A program made the translations under genes and the position numbers. Of a stretch of DNA of 64,000 nt, positions 34,581-43,306 are shown piece after piece. How positions within the stretch are numbered: the first letter of the stretch is position 1; each line of letters begins with the position of its first letter. Source of the DNA: Bacteroidales bacterium UBA2287 (GTDB lineage Bacteria; Bacteroidota; Bacteroidia; Bacteroidales; Tenuifilaceae); contig DDWL01000002.1 of the NCBI GenBank assembly GCA_002345675.1, forward strand, positions 25,857 through 89,856. The letters run 5' to 3'. Below the pieces are notes generated by a model that saw nothing but the letters and a program-made list of their open reading frames with translations, was not told where the DNA came from and made no database searches.

Positions 34581-35987
34581 TTATTTCAATAGCGGATCAA
34601 GAATACTGTCAAGTGATTCAATTCCAATTCGTTTTGCAATAATCTTTTTATTAGCATCAAGTATAAATATTACTGGAGTGCTATAAATGTCGTAAAGTTT
34701 ATGGTAGTCGGTATTTCTGTATGGATCCCAAACATTTAACCATGTTAACTTGTTGGTTTCAACGTATTCCTTCCACTTTGGCATATCGCCCTGGGTGTAA
34801 ACAGCAAAAACGGCTAACCCTTTATCTTTATATTGATTATACTTTTCAAGTAGAATTGGAGTAATTTTTTTGCAATGGCTGCAGCCAGGTTCCCAAAAGT
34901 AAACAATAGTTGCCTTGGCTTTAATAGCATGAAGACTGTGCGTTTTATTGTCGAGCCCAGCCATTGTAACGTTTGGCGCAATGCTGCCAACCAAATTTGG
35001 CTTTAACTCGTTAACCCTATTCTTAATTTTTTCAATAATATCGTTCGAAAGCCAGTTGGCCCTACCCGACAAGTAGTATTTTTCGGCAATGTGAACAAAA
35101 ACGGCGTCCATTCCCATTATGTTCGAAGCCTGATACTTGGTAAGCAGGTGAGAGGTTATGTACTGAAACATCATTTTATTCGATTGCGTTTTCTCAATTA
35201 CCAAGTCGGCGTAATAATTTATCGAATCGGGAATTGGTAATAACACTTTATCGAAGTAAAAGTCGAGTCGACTCTGGAAAAATGGCGTTCGCATCAACCT
35301 ATCGTCAGCCAGGTCAATATTATCGAGGTAATGCTTTTGGTTGTACTGGTAACTTAAAACCCACTTAAGCGAATCGGCATTTGCAGTGTTTTCGGGTATT
35401 TTAAATTCGGGAATTTCGATAGGCTTTAACGATTTAATAATTGAAGCAAGGAAAGTTCCCTTGTTCTCGTCGATAACCTGATCCCAGTATGTTTTAACCT
35501 GCTTGTCGAGTTCGTTCATGCGATCCATAAACTTTTTCTCCTCGTCGCTTTTTTGGGCAACCCCCTGCATCTCGTTTCTCAGGTCGGTCATGGCTTTTTG
35601 TTTCTCGCCCATAAACTTTTGGTACTTAGCAAATGCACTGTTTTCGGGCGAATTTGTAAACTCTAGGTTGTCGATCTGATTATCGATTGTGGTATTAACC
35701 TTAAAATGCTGGTTCGAACTAACTAAAATGTCGAAGTAACTTTTGTTAGGAATAATAACAATGTACATACCCCCTTTTAAAAGCGAATCGCCTTCGAATA
35801 CTGCAATGCCTTTGTTGTTTATTTTAGCTGTGTCGGCTACAAATTTTTTCTCGCCTAAGTGGTAACCTAAAAGTAGGGTAGTGTCGGTTATACCTTCAAT
35901 TTGTACTTCAATTCGGTAACCCTTTTGTGCGCAGCTAATACTACTGATTACCATTAAAATTGACAGAATGACAAGAATCCTTTTCAT
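34581..35987 (-). CDS. TlpA-like thiol-disulfide oxidoreductase with DUF4369-like N-terminus
   Basis: A 468-residue exported protein with a signal peptide (I-S-S-I-S-C-A-Q). A DUF4369-like beta domain lies at about 20-130, followed by an alpha-helical DUF5106-type region and a C-terminal thioredoxin domain with the CxxC motif C-S-H-C in W-E-P-G-C-S-H-C-K-K. It probably handles disulfides in the periplasm; Bacteroidota carry many paralogues. Single gene, convergent with the ABC operon. Confidence 0.88.
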   Translation of the reverse strand: MKRILVILSILMVISSISCAQKGYRIEVQIEGITDTTLLLGYHLGEKKFVADTAKINNKGIAVFEGDSLLKGGMYIVIIPNKSYFDILVSSNQHFKVNTTIDNQIDNLEFTNSPENSAFAKYQKFMGEKQKAMTDLRNEMQGVAQKSDEEKKFMDRMNELDKQVKTYWDQVIDENKGTFLASIIKSLKPIEIPEFKIPENTANADSLKWVLSYQYNQKHYLDNIDLADDRLMRTPFFQSRLDFYFDKVLLPIPDSINYYADLVIEKTQSNKMMFQYITSHLLTKYQASNIMGMDAVFVHIAEKYYLSGRANWLSNDIIEKIKNRVNELKPNLVGSIAPNVTMAGLDNKTHSLHAIKAKATIVYFWEPGCSHCKKITPILLEKYNQYKDKGLAVFAVYTQGDMPKWKEYVETNKLTWLNVWDPYRNTDYHKLYDIYSTPVIFILDANKKIIAKRIGIESLDSILDPLLK

Positions 35988-36025
35988 TTTTTAGCTATAA
36001 ATTTTGTAATTACTCTGTTAGCATG

Positions 36026-36045
36026 TTGGTTTCGTTGGAAACCAA
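36026..36045. promoter_or_regulatory. 8-bp hairpin in the divergent TlpA / S9-peptidase gap
   Basis: TTGGTTTC with a 4-base loop and GAAACCAA, 40 bases upstream of the TlpA-like start. It could be an operator. The remainder of the gap 35988-36232 shows AT-rich spacer without other structure. Confidence 0.35.
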
Positions 36046-36232
36046 AAACCGTACCACCTAATGTGAACAGTAAATTGTTAATTGCTGTAAAAATAGCAAT
36101 CAAAAGTAGAAAATCTAAATCATTTAAAGTTATTTAGCACTTTAAAGTTTGCTTTAAACCCAAACGATTTTAAATAATCTAAAAATTGTTTTAATTTGAA
36201 TTTGTCTTCTTGCAAACATAAACTATAACGTA

Positions 36233-37300
36233 ATGAAAAAATTGTATTTTGTTTTGCTGTTGGTATTCCCTTTATTAACAATAGCACAAAGTGTTGAAGA
36301 AATAAAAGATGAGATTTTGGAACTTAAGTCTGACAATATCGATTTAATTCATAGGCTCGATATTCTTCAGAAAACCGTCGACGACATTCTTTGGTTTCAA
36401 CGTCTTGCCGACATTGCAACTGTCGATAAGGTTTCTATGTATGGTCCAGCTCCTGCAAAGGTTAAATACCCAACAGCAATGGGAGCAAAAAATCCACTTA
36501 AGTTTTGGTCGTACGTGTTTATTCCAAAATGGATCGACCTCTCGAAAAAGTACCCATTAATTGTGTTACCTCATGGAGGAGTGCATGCCGATTTTTCAAC
36601 CTACTACATTCATATTGTTAAGGAACTTATGGCGCAGGGCTATATTGTTGTTGCACCCGAATACCGTGGAAGCACCGGCTATGGAGAGGAATTTTGGAAA
36701 CAAATTGACTACGGTGGGCTCGAAATTCAAGATGCTCATGCCAGTAAGGACTATATGGTTGAAAACTACGATTTTGTTGATAAGGATAGGGTAGGAATAA
36801 TTGGCTGGAGCCATGGCGGACTTATTTCTCTTATGACTGTTTTCGAATATCCTAACGAGTATAAATGTTCCTATGCAGGGGTTCCCGTTTCCGACTTGAT
36901 AGCCCGCATGGGCTATAGCACCGAATCGTATCGTAAACTTTTTTCTGCCGATTACCACATTGGAAAAACGCCTCGAGAGGATATTCAAGAGTACCGTCGA
37001 CGCTCGCCTGCATGGAATGCGCACAAACTGCAAACGCCACTGCTAATTCATACAAACACCAACGACGACGATGTTTACGTGCTCGAGGTTGAGCATTTAA
37101 TTAAATCGCTAAAAGCCGAAGGCAAAAAGTTTGAACACGAAATTTTTCAAGAAATTCCAGGTGGTCACTCCTTCAATCGTATGGACACTAAGCAAGCCAA
37201 AGAAATACGATTGAAAATTTACTCCTTTCTTGCTAAGCACTTAAATCCTCCAAAAACCTTAAAAACACTCAGCGAAATTAATAGTGCGGGGTATAGGTAA
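36233..37300 (+). CDS. Prolyl oligopeptidase family (S9) alpha/beta hydrolase
   Basis: A 355-residue exported hydrolase: signal peptide (ending I-A-Q-S), a short coiled segment (about 20-50), then an alpha/beta-hydrolase domain. The nucleophile elbow is G-W-S-H-G-G near residue 188; the acid is expected in T-N-T-N-D-D-D-V; the histidine is in P-G-G-H-S-F-N. It resembles the catalytic domain of S9 peptidases without the beta-propeller. Possibly cleaves peptides or esters in the periplasm. Confidence 0.88.
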   Translation: MKKLYFVLLLVFPLLTIAQSVEEIKDEILELKSDNIDLIHRLDILQKTVDDILWFQRLADIATVDKVSMYGPAPAKVKYPTAMGAKNPLKFWSYVFIPKWIDLSKKYPLIVLPHGGVHADFSTYYIHIVKELMAQGYIVVAPEYRGSTGYGEEFWKQIDYGGLEIQDAHASKDYMVENYDFVDKDRVGIIGWSHGGLISLMTVFEYPNEYKCSYAGVPVSDLIARMGYSTESYRKLFSADYHIGKTPREDIQEYRRRSPAWNAHKLQTPLLIHTNTNDDDVYVLEVEHLIKSLKAEGKKFEHEIFQEIPGGHSFNRMDTKQAKEIRLKIYSFLAKHLNPPKTLKTLSEINSAGYR

Positions 37301-37330
37301 CTTGAAGTGCAGTCCCCAATAGCCATTGGT

Positions 37331-37446
37331 GCAGTTGTTCAGTATTGGGTTATTGGGTTATTGTGTTATTCAGTTGCTCAAATGTTCAGTTGTTCAAATG
37401 TTCAGTTATTCAAATGTTCAGTTGTTCAGTTGTTGAGTCGTTGGGG
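37331..37446 (+). repeat. Octamer minisatellite upstream of the Rpn gene
   Basis: Units of eight bases such as TCAGTTGT, TCAAATGT and TCAGTTAT repeat about 12 times. A matching array in the same orientation lies after the Rpn gene at 38408-38555. Confidence 0.85.
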
Positions 37447-37502
37447 TAAGATGCGAAGACGAAAATGCATCGTAGATTCAAAATTCTAACTCGAAAATTA
37501 AT

Positions 37503-37510
37503 TATCTTTG
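37503..37510 (+). promoter_or_regulatory. -7 box for the Rpn gene
   Basis: TATCTTTG matches TAnnTTTG, 15 bases before ATG 37526. It overlaps a possible TTG start at 37508, which is therefore unlikely. Confidence 0.6.
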
Positions 37511-37525
37511 TACAAAACTATAGAT

Positions 37526-38383
37526 ATGAATAACAGGAATTTAATACGGTTTGATTGGGCAATAAAACGATTACTAAGGAACAAGGCTAACTTCACAGTA
37601 CTTGAGGGATTTCTGTCGGAATTGCTAAAAGAGCAGATTTCAATTGAAACAATTCTTGAGAGTGAGGGTAATCAGAAATTTGAAAATGACAAGTACAACC
37701 GTGTTGATATCCTTGTAAAGAATTCAAAAGGTGAAATGGTTATAGTTGAGGTGCAGAACCAGAGCGAATACGACTATTTTCATAGAATGGCTTATGGAAC
37801 ATCAAAAGTTATTACCGAATACATATCGGTAGGAGAACCCTACAAGAATGTTAAGAAAGTTTATTCAGTTAACATTGTGTACTTTGACCTTGGGCAGGGT
37901 GATGACTACATCTACTATGGAAAAACTGATTTTGTGGGAATTCATAAAAAGGACAAATTAAAACTATCCGATAAGCAAGTTGAAATACTCGGAAAGAACG
38001 AACCATTTGAAATTTCCCCAGAATACTATGTGATAAAAGTTAATCAATTCAATGATAATGCAATATCAACGCTCGATGAATGGATTTATTATCTAAAAAA
38101 TAACGAGATAAGAGATGAATTCACTGCGCAGGGAATAAATAAGGCAAAAGAACTTTTAAGAGTAGATAAACTATCGGAAGAGGAATTAATAACTTATAAA
38201 AAATACCAAGAGGATTTAAGGTATAGCGCAAGTATGGCGTGGAGTTTAAAAATTGATGCTGAAGATAGAGTAAGAAAAAATGAAAAAATACAAATAGCTA
38301 AGGATATGAAAAATGACGGTATGTCAACTGAAATTATTCAAAGATATACTGGTTTAACGGAGGAAGAAATCAACTCGATATAA
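37526..38383 (+). CDS. Rpn family PD-(D/E)XK nuclease (putative transposase-like)
   Basis: A 285-residue protein of the Rpn/YhgA-like family (recombination-promoting nucleases). The start N-N-R-N-L-I-R-F-D-W-A-I-K-R-L-L-R is typical. The PD-(D/E)XK core is V-D-I-L-V-K-N ... V-I-V-E-V-Q-N-Q around residues 64-83. The C-terminal part is helical with K-I-Q-I-A-K-D-M-K and a final helix E-E-I-N-S-I. Such proteins promote RecA-independent recombination and are often mobile. The gene uses fewer TCG and TTCGA patterns than its neighbours and is bordered by octamer repeats, which suggests transfer. Confidence 0.88.
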   Translation: MNNRNLIRFDWAIKRLLRNKANFTVLEGFLSELLKEQISIETILESEGNQKFENDKYNRVDILVKNSKGEMVIVEVQNQSEYDYFHRMAYGTSKVITEYISVGEPYKNVKKVYSVNIVYFDLGQGDDYIYYGKTDFVGIHKKDKLKLSDKQVEILGKNEPFEISPEYYVIKVNQFNDNAISTLDEWIYYLKNNEIRDEFTAQGINKAKELLRVDKLSEEELITYKKYQEDLRYSASMAWSLKIDAEDRVRKNEKIQIAKDMKNDGMSTEIIQRYTGLTEEEINSI

Positions 38384-38407
38384 AACCAAGCCCAACCCCT
38401 AACCCAT

Positions 38408-38555
38408 TAGTTATTGAGTTATTAAGTTCACTTCGACCCTTCGATAAACTCAGGGCATCGCTGCTCAGTTTAAAATTGGGTTATTGAGTTGTTCAGTTGT
38501 TCAAATATTCAGTTATTGTGTTATTCAAATGTTCAGTTGTTCAAATGTTCAGTTA
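38408..38555 (+). repeat. Octamer minisatellite downstream of the Rpn gene, with an embedded repeat
   Basis: Same TCAGTTGT-type units as at 37331-37446, interrupted at 38427-38467 by a CTTCGACCCTTCGATAAAC-type segment. I recognise that segment as a dispersed intergenic repeat of many bacterial genomes. Confidence 0.75.
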
Positions 38556-38577
38556 ATCATTATTTAAAACACTCAAA

Positions 38578-39273
38578 ATGAAAACCATAGGTTTAATTGG
38601 GGGAATGAGTTGGGAATCGTCGATAGTTTACTACGAAATAATTAATAAAAAGGTAAACGAGTTGTTAGGCGGGTTTCATTCGTGTAAAAGTGTAATGTGT
38701 TCGGTCGATTTTGCCGAAATTGAAAAGCTACAACACGACGATAAATGGGATGAACTAAATGAAATAATGGTACAATCGGCTAAGCAACTCGAGAGGGCAG
38801 GAGCCGACCTTGTTGTGCTTTGCACAAATACAATGCACTTAAGCAGCAGCGAAATTGTGAAAAACATATCCATTCCATTTCTTCATATTGCCGAAGCCGT
38901 TGGCGATGAAATTGTTAAAAGAGGATTAAAAAAAGTTGGACTGCTTGGTACCAAGTTCACCATGGAGAAGGATTTTTATAAAGCAGTTATTCACAATAAA
39001 TTTGGCGTTGAAGTTATAGTTCCAAATAGCGAAGATCGAAATACAGTTCACAAAGTAATTTACGAAGAGTTAGTTCAAGGAATAATAAACGAAGAGTCGA
39101 GAGAAGCATTTATAGCAATAATTGGCAAATTACAAGACCAAGGTGCTCAGGGAGTAATTTTGGGTTGCACCGAAATACCACTTCTTATTTCCGATACCGA
39201 TGTTCACATTCCAACCTTTAACACTACCCGTATACATGCCGAAAAGGCAGTGGAGTGGGCAGTTAGAGATTAA
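38578..39273 (+). CDS. Aspartate/glutamate racemase family protein
   Basis: A 231-residue PLP-independent racemase. It opens with I-G-L-I-G-G-M-S-W-E-S-S and has both catalytic cysteines, in V-V-L-C-T-N-T-M-H near residue 80 and G-C-T-E-I-P-L-L near residue 197. It most probably interconverts L- and D-aspartate. Single gene ended by a good terminator. Confidence 0.92.
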   Translation: MKTIGLIGGMSWESSIVYYEIINKKVNELLGGFHSCKSVMCSVDFAEIEKLQHDDKWDELNEIMVQSAKQLERAGADLVVLCTNTMHLSSSEIVKNISIPFLHIAEAVGDEIVKRGLKKVGLLGTKFTMEKDFYKAVIHNKFGVEVIVPNSEDRNTVHKVIYEELVQGIINEESREAFIAIIGKLQDQGAQGVILGCTEIPLLISDTDVHIPTFNTTRIHAEKAVEWAVRD

Positions 39274-39327
39274 TTGAAGAGGGATACATTACAATAATTA
39301 AAATTCACCCAATCTATTTTTTTGCTT

Positions 39328-39362
39328 CAGAGCCATGTTTTCATTAGGCTCTGTTTTTTTTT
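39328..39362 (+). terminator. Terminator of the racemase gene
   Basis: A 7-bp stem CAGAGCC (39328-39334) / GGCTCTG (39347-39353) followed by nine T. Confidence 0.85.
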
Positions 39363-39457
39363 GTATACTATTGACAGTAATTGCTTTTTTCGTAAATTTA
39401 ACTGGTTTTACCTATACATAAAATAACCCTAAAAACTAACCTAATATTTTTGACGGT

Positions 39458-42358
39458 ATGATTAGCCTCAAAATTTATCAAGAGCTAAGTCTTTTCAACT
39501 TCGACCCTTATAGCCAGTTCTTATACTCGGCAAGCGAATCGGGATCGGGTGGAGTTGAACAAGGTTACCCTGCAATGGTTCCTTTACTTTTCGTTATTGT
39601 TGCTCTTTTTATTGGAACTGCTACACGTTACCTTCTTCGTAAAACTGCATTACCCTACACAATTACGCTTCTTGTATTAGGTTTTGCTTTAGGTCTTGCC
39701 TACCGGCTTGGATTCTTTTCTTCATTTTGGGGGTTAACCCAAAACAGTGGATTAGGTTACTTTGGCGAATCGGTTAACTGGGCTGGCCATATCGACCCGC
39801 ATCTAATTCTATATATTTTCCTTCCTACTTTAATTTTCGAAGCTGCTTTTGCGCTGCATATTCATACATTTAAAAAGTCGCTTACTAATGCCTTTATTCT
39901 TGCTGTTCCCGGAATTATACTTGCTTTAGCACTAACAGCAGCGCTTTTAATGGCCTTTAAAGTCACAGGATTTGGGCTAACATCGTGGAATTGGCTAATT
40001 GCAATACTTTTTGGAACCTTAATAAGCGCAACCGACCCTGTTGCGGTTGTGTCAATATTAAAAGAGGCAGGAGCAAGCAAAAAACTTGCAACTTTAATCG
40101 AAGGCGAATCGCTCCTTAACGACGGCACAGCTATCGTTATTTTTATGGTTGTTTTAACCGCTATTACAGGAACTGGCGAAGGGAGCAATGCATTTGTTGA
40201 ATTTATTCGAATTGTTGCCGGAGGAGTGCTAATTGGTACGTTAATAGGCTGGTTTGTTGTTGTTTGGTTAAAACGAGTATTTAATGATGCCCTTTTCGAA
40301 ATAACGGTTGTTATTAGCGCAGCCTATTTGGCCTTTTTTATGGCCGAACATTTTTTCCACGTTTCGGGTGTGCTTGCTGTTGTTACGTTTGGCATAATGA
40401 TGGCTGGAATTGGGAAAACTCGAATTAGCCCTCAGGTAGGGCACTTTCTACACGAATTTTGGGAACTTGCCGCCTTTATTGCCAATACGCTAATATTCTT
40501 AATAGTTGGTGTTGTAATTGCTTTAAGGGTGTCGTATACGGGCAAAGATTTTCTAATTCTAATTCTTTTTTATATTGGAATTACATTAATCCGTGGAATT
40601 GTTATTGGATTCTTTTTCCCATTAATGAAACGAATTGGTTATGGTATTACCTTTAAAGAGAGCATAATACTAACTTGGGGCGGTTTACGCGGAGCAATTG
40701 GTCTTGCCCTTGCCCTTATTGTAGTTTCGGAAGAGTCGATCCCACACGAAGTTCGCGATCAAATTCTTGCGCTTACAGCAGGTATTGTAATGCTTACTTC
40801 GCTAATTAATGCAACAACCGTTAAACCCATTATCAGTTGGCTTGGGCTTGCTAAAGTTGGCGAAGCACGAAAGCAAATGCTCGCACAAAATATTGTGCTT
40901 TTGCACCAAAGTGCCGAAAAGGAGATTGGAAAACTAAAGGATGACCGTTTTATGGCCGGAGCCGACTGGAAGGCAGTTAAGCAGTATCTTCCAAAAATAA
41001 ATAAGGAAACCAATACGGCCAAAGAGGAAGAAACTCTTTTTGAAACAAGAAAAAGGTTGCTCATTAAAGAGAAGGAGAGCTACTGGCGTCAGTTTGGCGA
41101 AGGCCTTTTAAGCGAAAATGCTGTACATAACCTTTCCGATGAAATTGATAGGCTACTCGATTACGGTGGAAAAAACTCGCTCGCTAACCGAAAAGACCTT
41201 GAAAGTCTTTGGAAAACACCAAAAATTCTTTCGAAACTTCAAACACTCCCGCTTCTTGGAGGTTTTTGGAATAGAGCATTTTATAGGCGATTAGCTTTTA
41301 GTTACGACTGTGCTCGTGGCTTTGCTGTTGCCAACGAAGAGAATCTTAAAGGACTTTCGAGCATGTTAGTTGGCATGTCGGCTTCATCAACATCGCTGGG
41401 CGAAGAGGAAAAAGTGCTTTCGGGTCTCGAAGACGAAATTAACGAGAATAAAATAATGGGGTTAACCTTTTTGCGAAACCTTAAAGACACATACCCCGAA
41501 GTTTACCACTCAATCGAAACTCAAAACGCTTCGCGTTCATTGCTAAACCACCAAATGAACGTAGTTCAGCGTCTCGAAAAGCAGGGTAGAATTGAACCAG
41601 CCGATGCACATAATTTGGAAGCTGAAATTCAGGGGCATATGAAAAAAATTATCGATTCGCCGCCAACCTATCAGGTTGCCGAATCGTTGCGTTTCCTACA
41701 AGCCATTCCTGCATCATCATTACTGTCGCTCGAGGAGTTGGTGTATTTGTCGTCGCATCTTCAGGAGAAGGTTTTCCCAATCGACGCTAAAATTGCAACC
41801 GAAGGAAATACAAGCGATTGTCTCTATATGATTCTTCGAGGGTCGGCTCGATTCGAAAGGGGTGCAAAACTCAAAGCAATGCTCGAACCCGGAGCTGTTG
41901 TTGGGGCCTATGATACTTTAGCTAATTGTCAGCGCTGGGCATCTGTCGTTTCCGACTCACCAGTTACTGCCTTTAGATTATCCCAATCGGTAATTCAAAA
42001 GAGTCTACTGAAAAGGGCTCCAATTATGGATTTTCTTTGGCATTTGGCTGGAATCGATTTGGCCGAAAGGCTACTTCCAAAGCATGAGCCTTGGAGCCAG
42101 TGGAGAGTAAAAAAACTCAAGAATTGGATTAACACAGGTAAGGTTTTGCATCTGTTGCCAGGCGAAAAGGTAAGGCTCGATACGTCTATCGTTATTATTC
42201 TTCAGGGTGAAGTAATTACCGAAAACGACGATAAAATCATTCCAGCTCCAGAACTCGTTTTTTCAAACGAACTAAGAACAAAGGGTAAAGCTCTTGTATT
42301 TGCAATTCCCGAAATAGTTGAAAAGGTTGAGAGTGGAGAGTTGAAAGGAGAGAGTTAG
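39458..42358 (+). CDS. Large cation:proton antiporter (SOS1-like) with cyclic-nucleotide-binding-like tail
   Basis: A 966-residue CPA1-type antiporter. About 12 membrane segments fill residues 35-460 with the ion motif L-I-S-A-T-D-P-V-A-V-V near residue 190 and W-G-G-L-R-G-A-I-G. A long soluble tail follows: helices to about 750, then a cyclic-nucleotide-binding-like beta barrel (about 770-870; I-A-T-E-G-N-T-S-D-C-L-Y-M-I-L-R-G-S-A-R-F) and a short second cupin-like strand set at the end. The plan matches plant SOS1 and similar Na+/H+ exchangers. Likely role: sodium extrusion, gated by a ligand. The phosphate-binding arginine of true CNBDs is not evident (P-G-A-V-V-G-A-Y-D), so cAMP binding is doubtful. 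Confidence 0.88.
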   Translation: MISLKIYQELSLFNFDPYSQFLYSASESGSGGVEQGYPAMVPLLFVIVALFIGTATRYLLRKTALPYTITLLVLGFALGLAYRLGFFSSFWGLTQNSGLGYFGESVNWAGHIDPHLILYIFLPTLIFEAAFALHIHTFKKSLTNAFILAVPGIILALALTAALLMAFKVTGFGLTSWNWLIAILFGTLISATDPVAVVSILKEAGASKKLATLIEGESLLNDGTAIVIFMVVLTAITGTGEGSNAFVEFIRIVAGGVLIGTLIGWFVVVWLKRVFNDALFEITVVISAAYLAFFMAEHFFHVSGVLAVVTFGIMMAGIGKTRISPQVGHFLHEFWELAAFIANTLIFLIVGVVIALRVSYTGKDFLILILFYIGITLIRGIVIGFFFPLMKRIGYGITFKESIILTWGGLRGAIGLALALIVVSEESIPHEVRDQILALTAGIVMLTSLINATTVKPIISWLGLAKVGEARKQMLAQNIVLLHQSAEKEIGKLKDDRFMAGADWKAVKQYLPKINKETNTAKEEETLFETRKRLLIKEKESYWRQFGEGLLSENAVHNLSDEIDRLLDYGGKNSLANRKDLESLWKTPKILSKLQTLPLLGGFWNRAFYRRLAFSYDCARGFAVANEENLKGLSSMLVGMSASSTSLGEEEKVLSGLEDEINENKIMGLTFLRNLKDTYPEVYHSIETQNASRSLLNHQMNVVQRLEKQGRIEPADAHNLEAEIQGHMKKIIDSPPTYQVAESLRFLQAIPASSLLSLEELVYLSSHLQEKVFPIDAKIATEGNTSDCLYMILRGSARFERGAKLKAMLEPGAVVGAYDTLANCQRWASVVSDSPVTAFRLSQSVIQKSLLKRAPIMDFLWHLAGIDLAERLLPKHEPWSQWRVKKLKNWINTGKVLHLLPGEKVRLDTSIVIILQGEVITENDDKIIPAPELVFSNELRTKGKALVFAIPEIVEKVESGELKGES

Positions 42359-42506
42359 AAGTCGGAAGTCGGAAGTCGGAAGTCGGAAGACTGAAGACCG
42401 AAGACTGCTGACTGTGAACTGAAGACTGCGGACTGTTGACTGCTGACTGTGAACTGAAGACTGCGGACTGCGAACTGCCGACTGCGAACTGCCGACTGCA
42501 AACTGT
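42358..42506 (-). repeat. Heptamer minisatellite, array 3 (inverted)
   Basis: About 20 seven-base units (ACTGAAG, ACTGCGG, ACTGCTG on the plus strand, i.e. the complement of the CAGTCNN arrays at 2.2 and 24.5 kb). It begins at the antiporter stop codon and ends next to the stop of the convergent TIGR03915-like gene, filling the whole gap. Confidence 0.88.
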
Positions 42507-42507
42507 T

Positions 42508-43284
42508 CTACACTCCCCCCTTCTTCTCCGTTAAGTACTTCCAAAACCTCTTGGGCATGAAATTTTGTTGCACCACGAGGTTTTTTCTTTCGGCTATTGC
42601 AATGTTTTTGAAGTAAGTACGCCACAGTTCCTGCCAATCGTTATCAGTAGTATCGGCAATTCCCGTTTTTAAATTACCCGATTCGCGTATGAAATTAGGA
42701 TTGCTAACGGAAACCCTTTCAACCTTTTTTCCATCGAAAAAGAAGCCATAGTCTCTCTTCGTATCGTAAATTAACCAAAGTTGGCTTGCAAAACGCTCCT
42801 TAAAATGGTTGATAACTAGCGGAATTACATCGTATTTTGGGGCGAACGGCCCGAAAAAAGTGCCATCGGCAGCCTGCTCAAAGCGAATAAACATAAGTAC
42901 TCTATGCGCCTCTTTTAAAACCTTTCTGTCGAGTTTGTGAATTAGTAAAATAGTAGCGTTTCCTAAATCGGAGAAAATAGGTGCTTTTTTCTCGAAAAGC
43001 AAACGGCAGTATAAAAGTATTTGAATTTCAACACCTTCGTGCATCGATAGGTAAGCATGGTAAAGATGGTTGCAAGTGGTTGTTCCGCCAATGCGTTCAA
43101 TGCCATTCCACACCCTTTCGGCAAGTAGATCGTTTGTAATTATATCAACGGTTTCGGCAAAAAGATCGAGTTGCCCGTTTGGGCCAACAATTTTAATCGG
43201 ATTATCCTTTCTGTCGAAAGCACTAAAAATGCAGGTAAGTAACCCCTGAAAGGAACCATCGAAGCGGTACTGTACAGGTTTCAT
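42508..43284 (-). CDS. TIGR03915-like (DUF4130) putative DNA metabolism protein
   Basis: A 258-residue protein that I recognise as the TIGR03915/DUF4130 family from Y-R-F-D-G-S-F-Q-G-L-L-T-C-I-F, L-I-H-K-L-D-R-K-V-L-K-E-A-H-R-V-L-M-F-I-R-F and F-F-G-P-F-A-P-K-Y-D-V-I-P-L. In other genomes it sits beside a radical SAM enzyme (TIGR03916), a putative DNA-modification or repair pair. No such partner is in the window. The SDR gene upstream starts 22 bases away on the same strand, so they may be co-transcribed. Confidence 0.85.
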   Translation of the reverse strand: MKPVQYRFDGSFQGLLTCIFSAFDRKDNPIKIVGPNGQLDLFAETVDIITNDLLAERVWNGIERIGGTTTCNHLYHAYLSMHEGVEIQILLYCRLLFEKKAPIFSDLGNATILLIHKLDRKVLKEAHRVLMFIRFEQAADGTFFGPFAPKYDVIPLVINHFKERFASQLWLIYDTKRDYGFFFDGKKVERVSVSNPNFIRESGNLKTGIADTTDNDWQELWRTYFKNIAIAERKNLVVQQNFMPKRFWKYLTEKKGGV

Positions 43285-43306
43285 TTTGCTTATAATTTAG
43301 GCTTTG

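Noticed and set aside
37526..38383. Insertion sequence with terminal inverted repeats
   Set aside because: The flanking octamers are direct repeats, and no inverted ends or target-site duplication could be seen.
42272..42637. 121-codon frame on the minus strand
   Set aside because: It spans the antisense of the antiporter end, the heptamer array and part of the TIGR03915-like gene in another frame.
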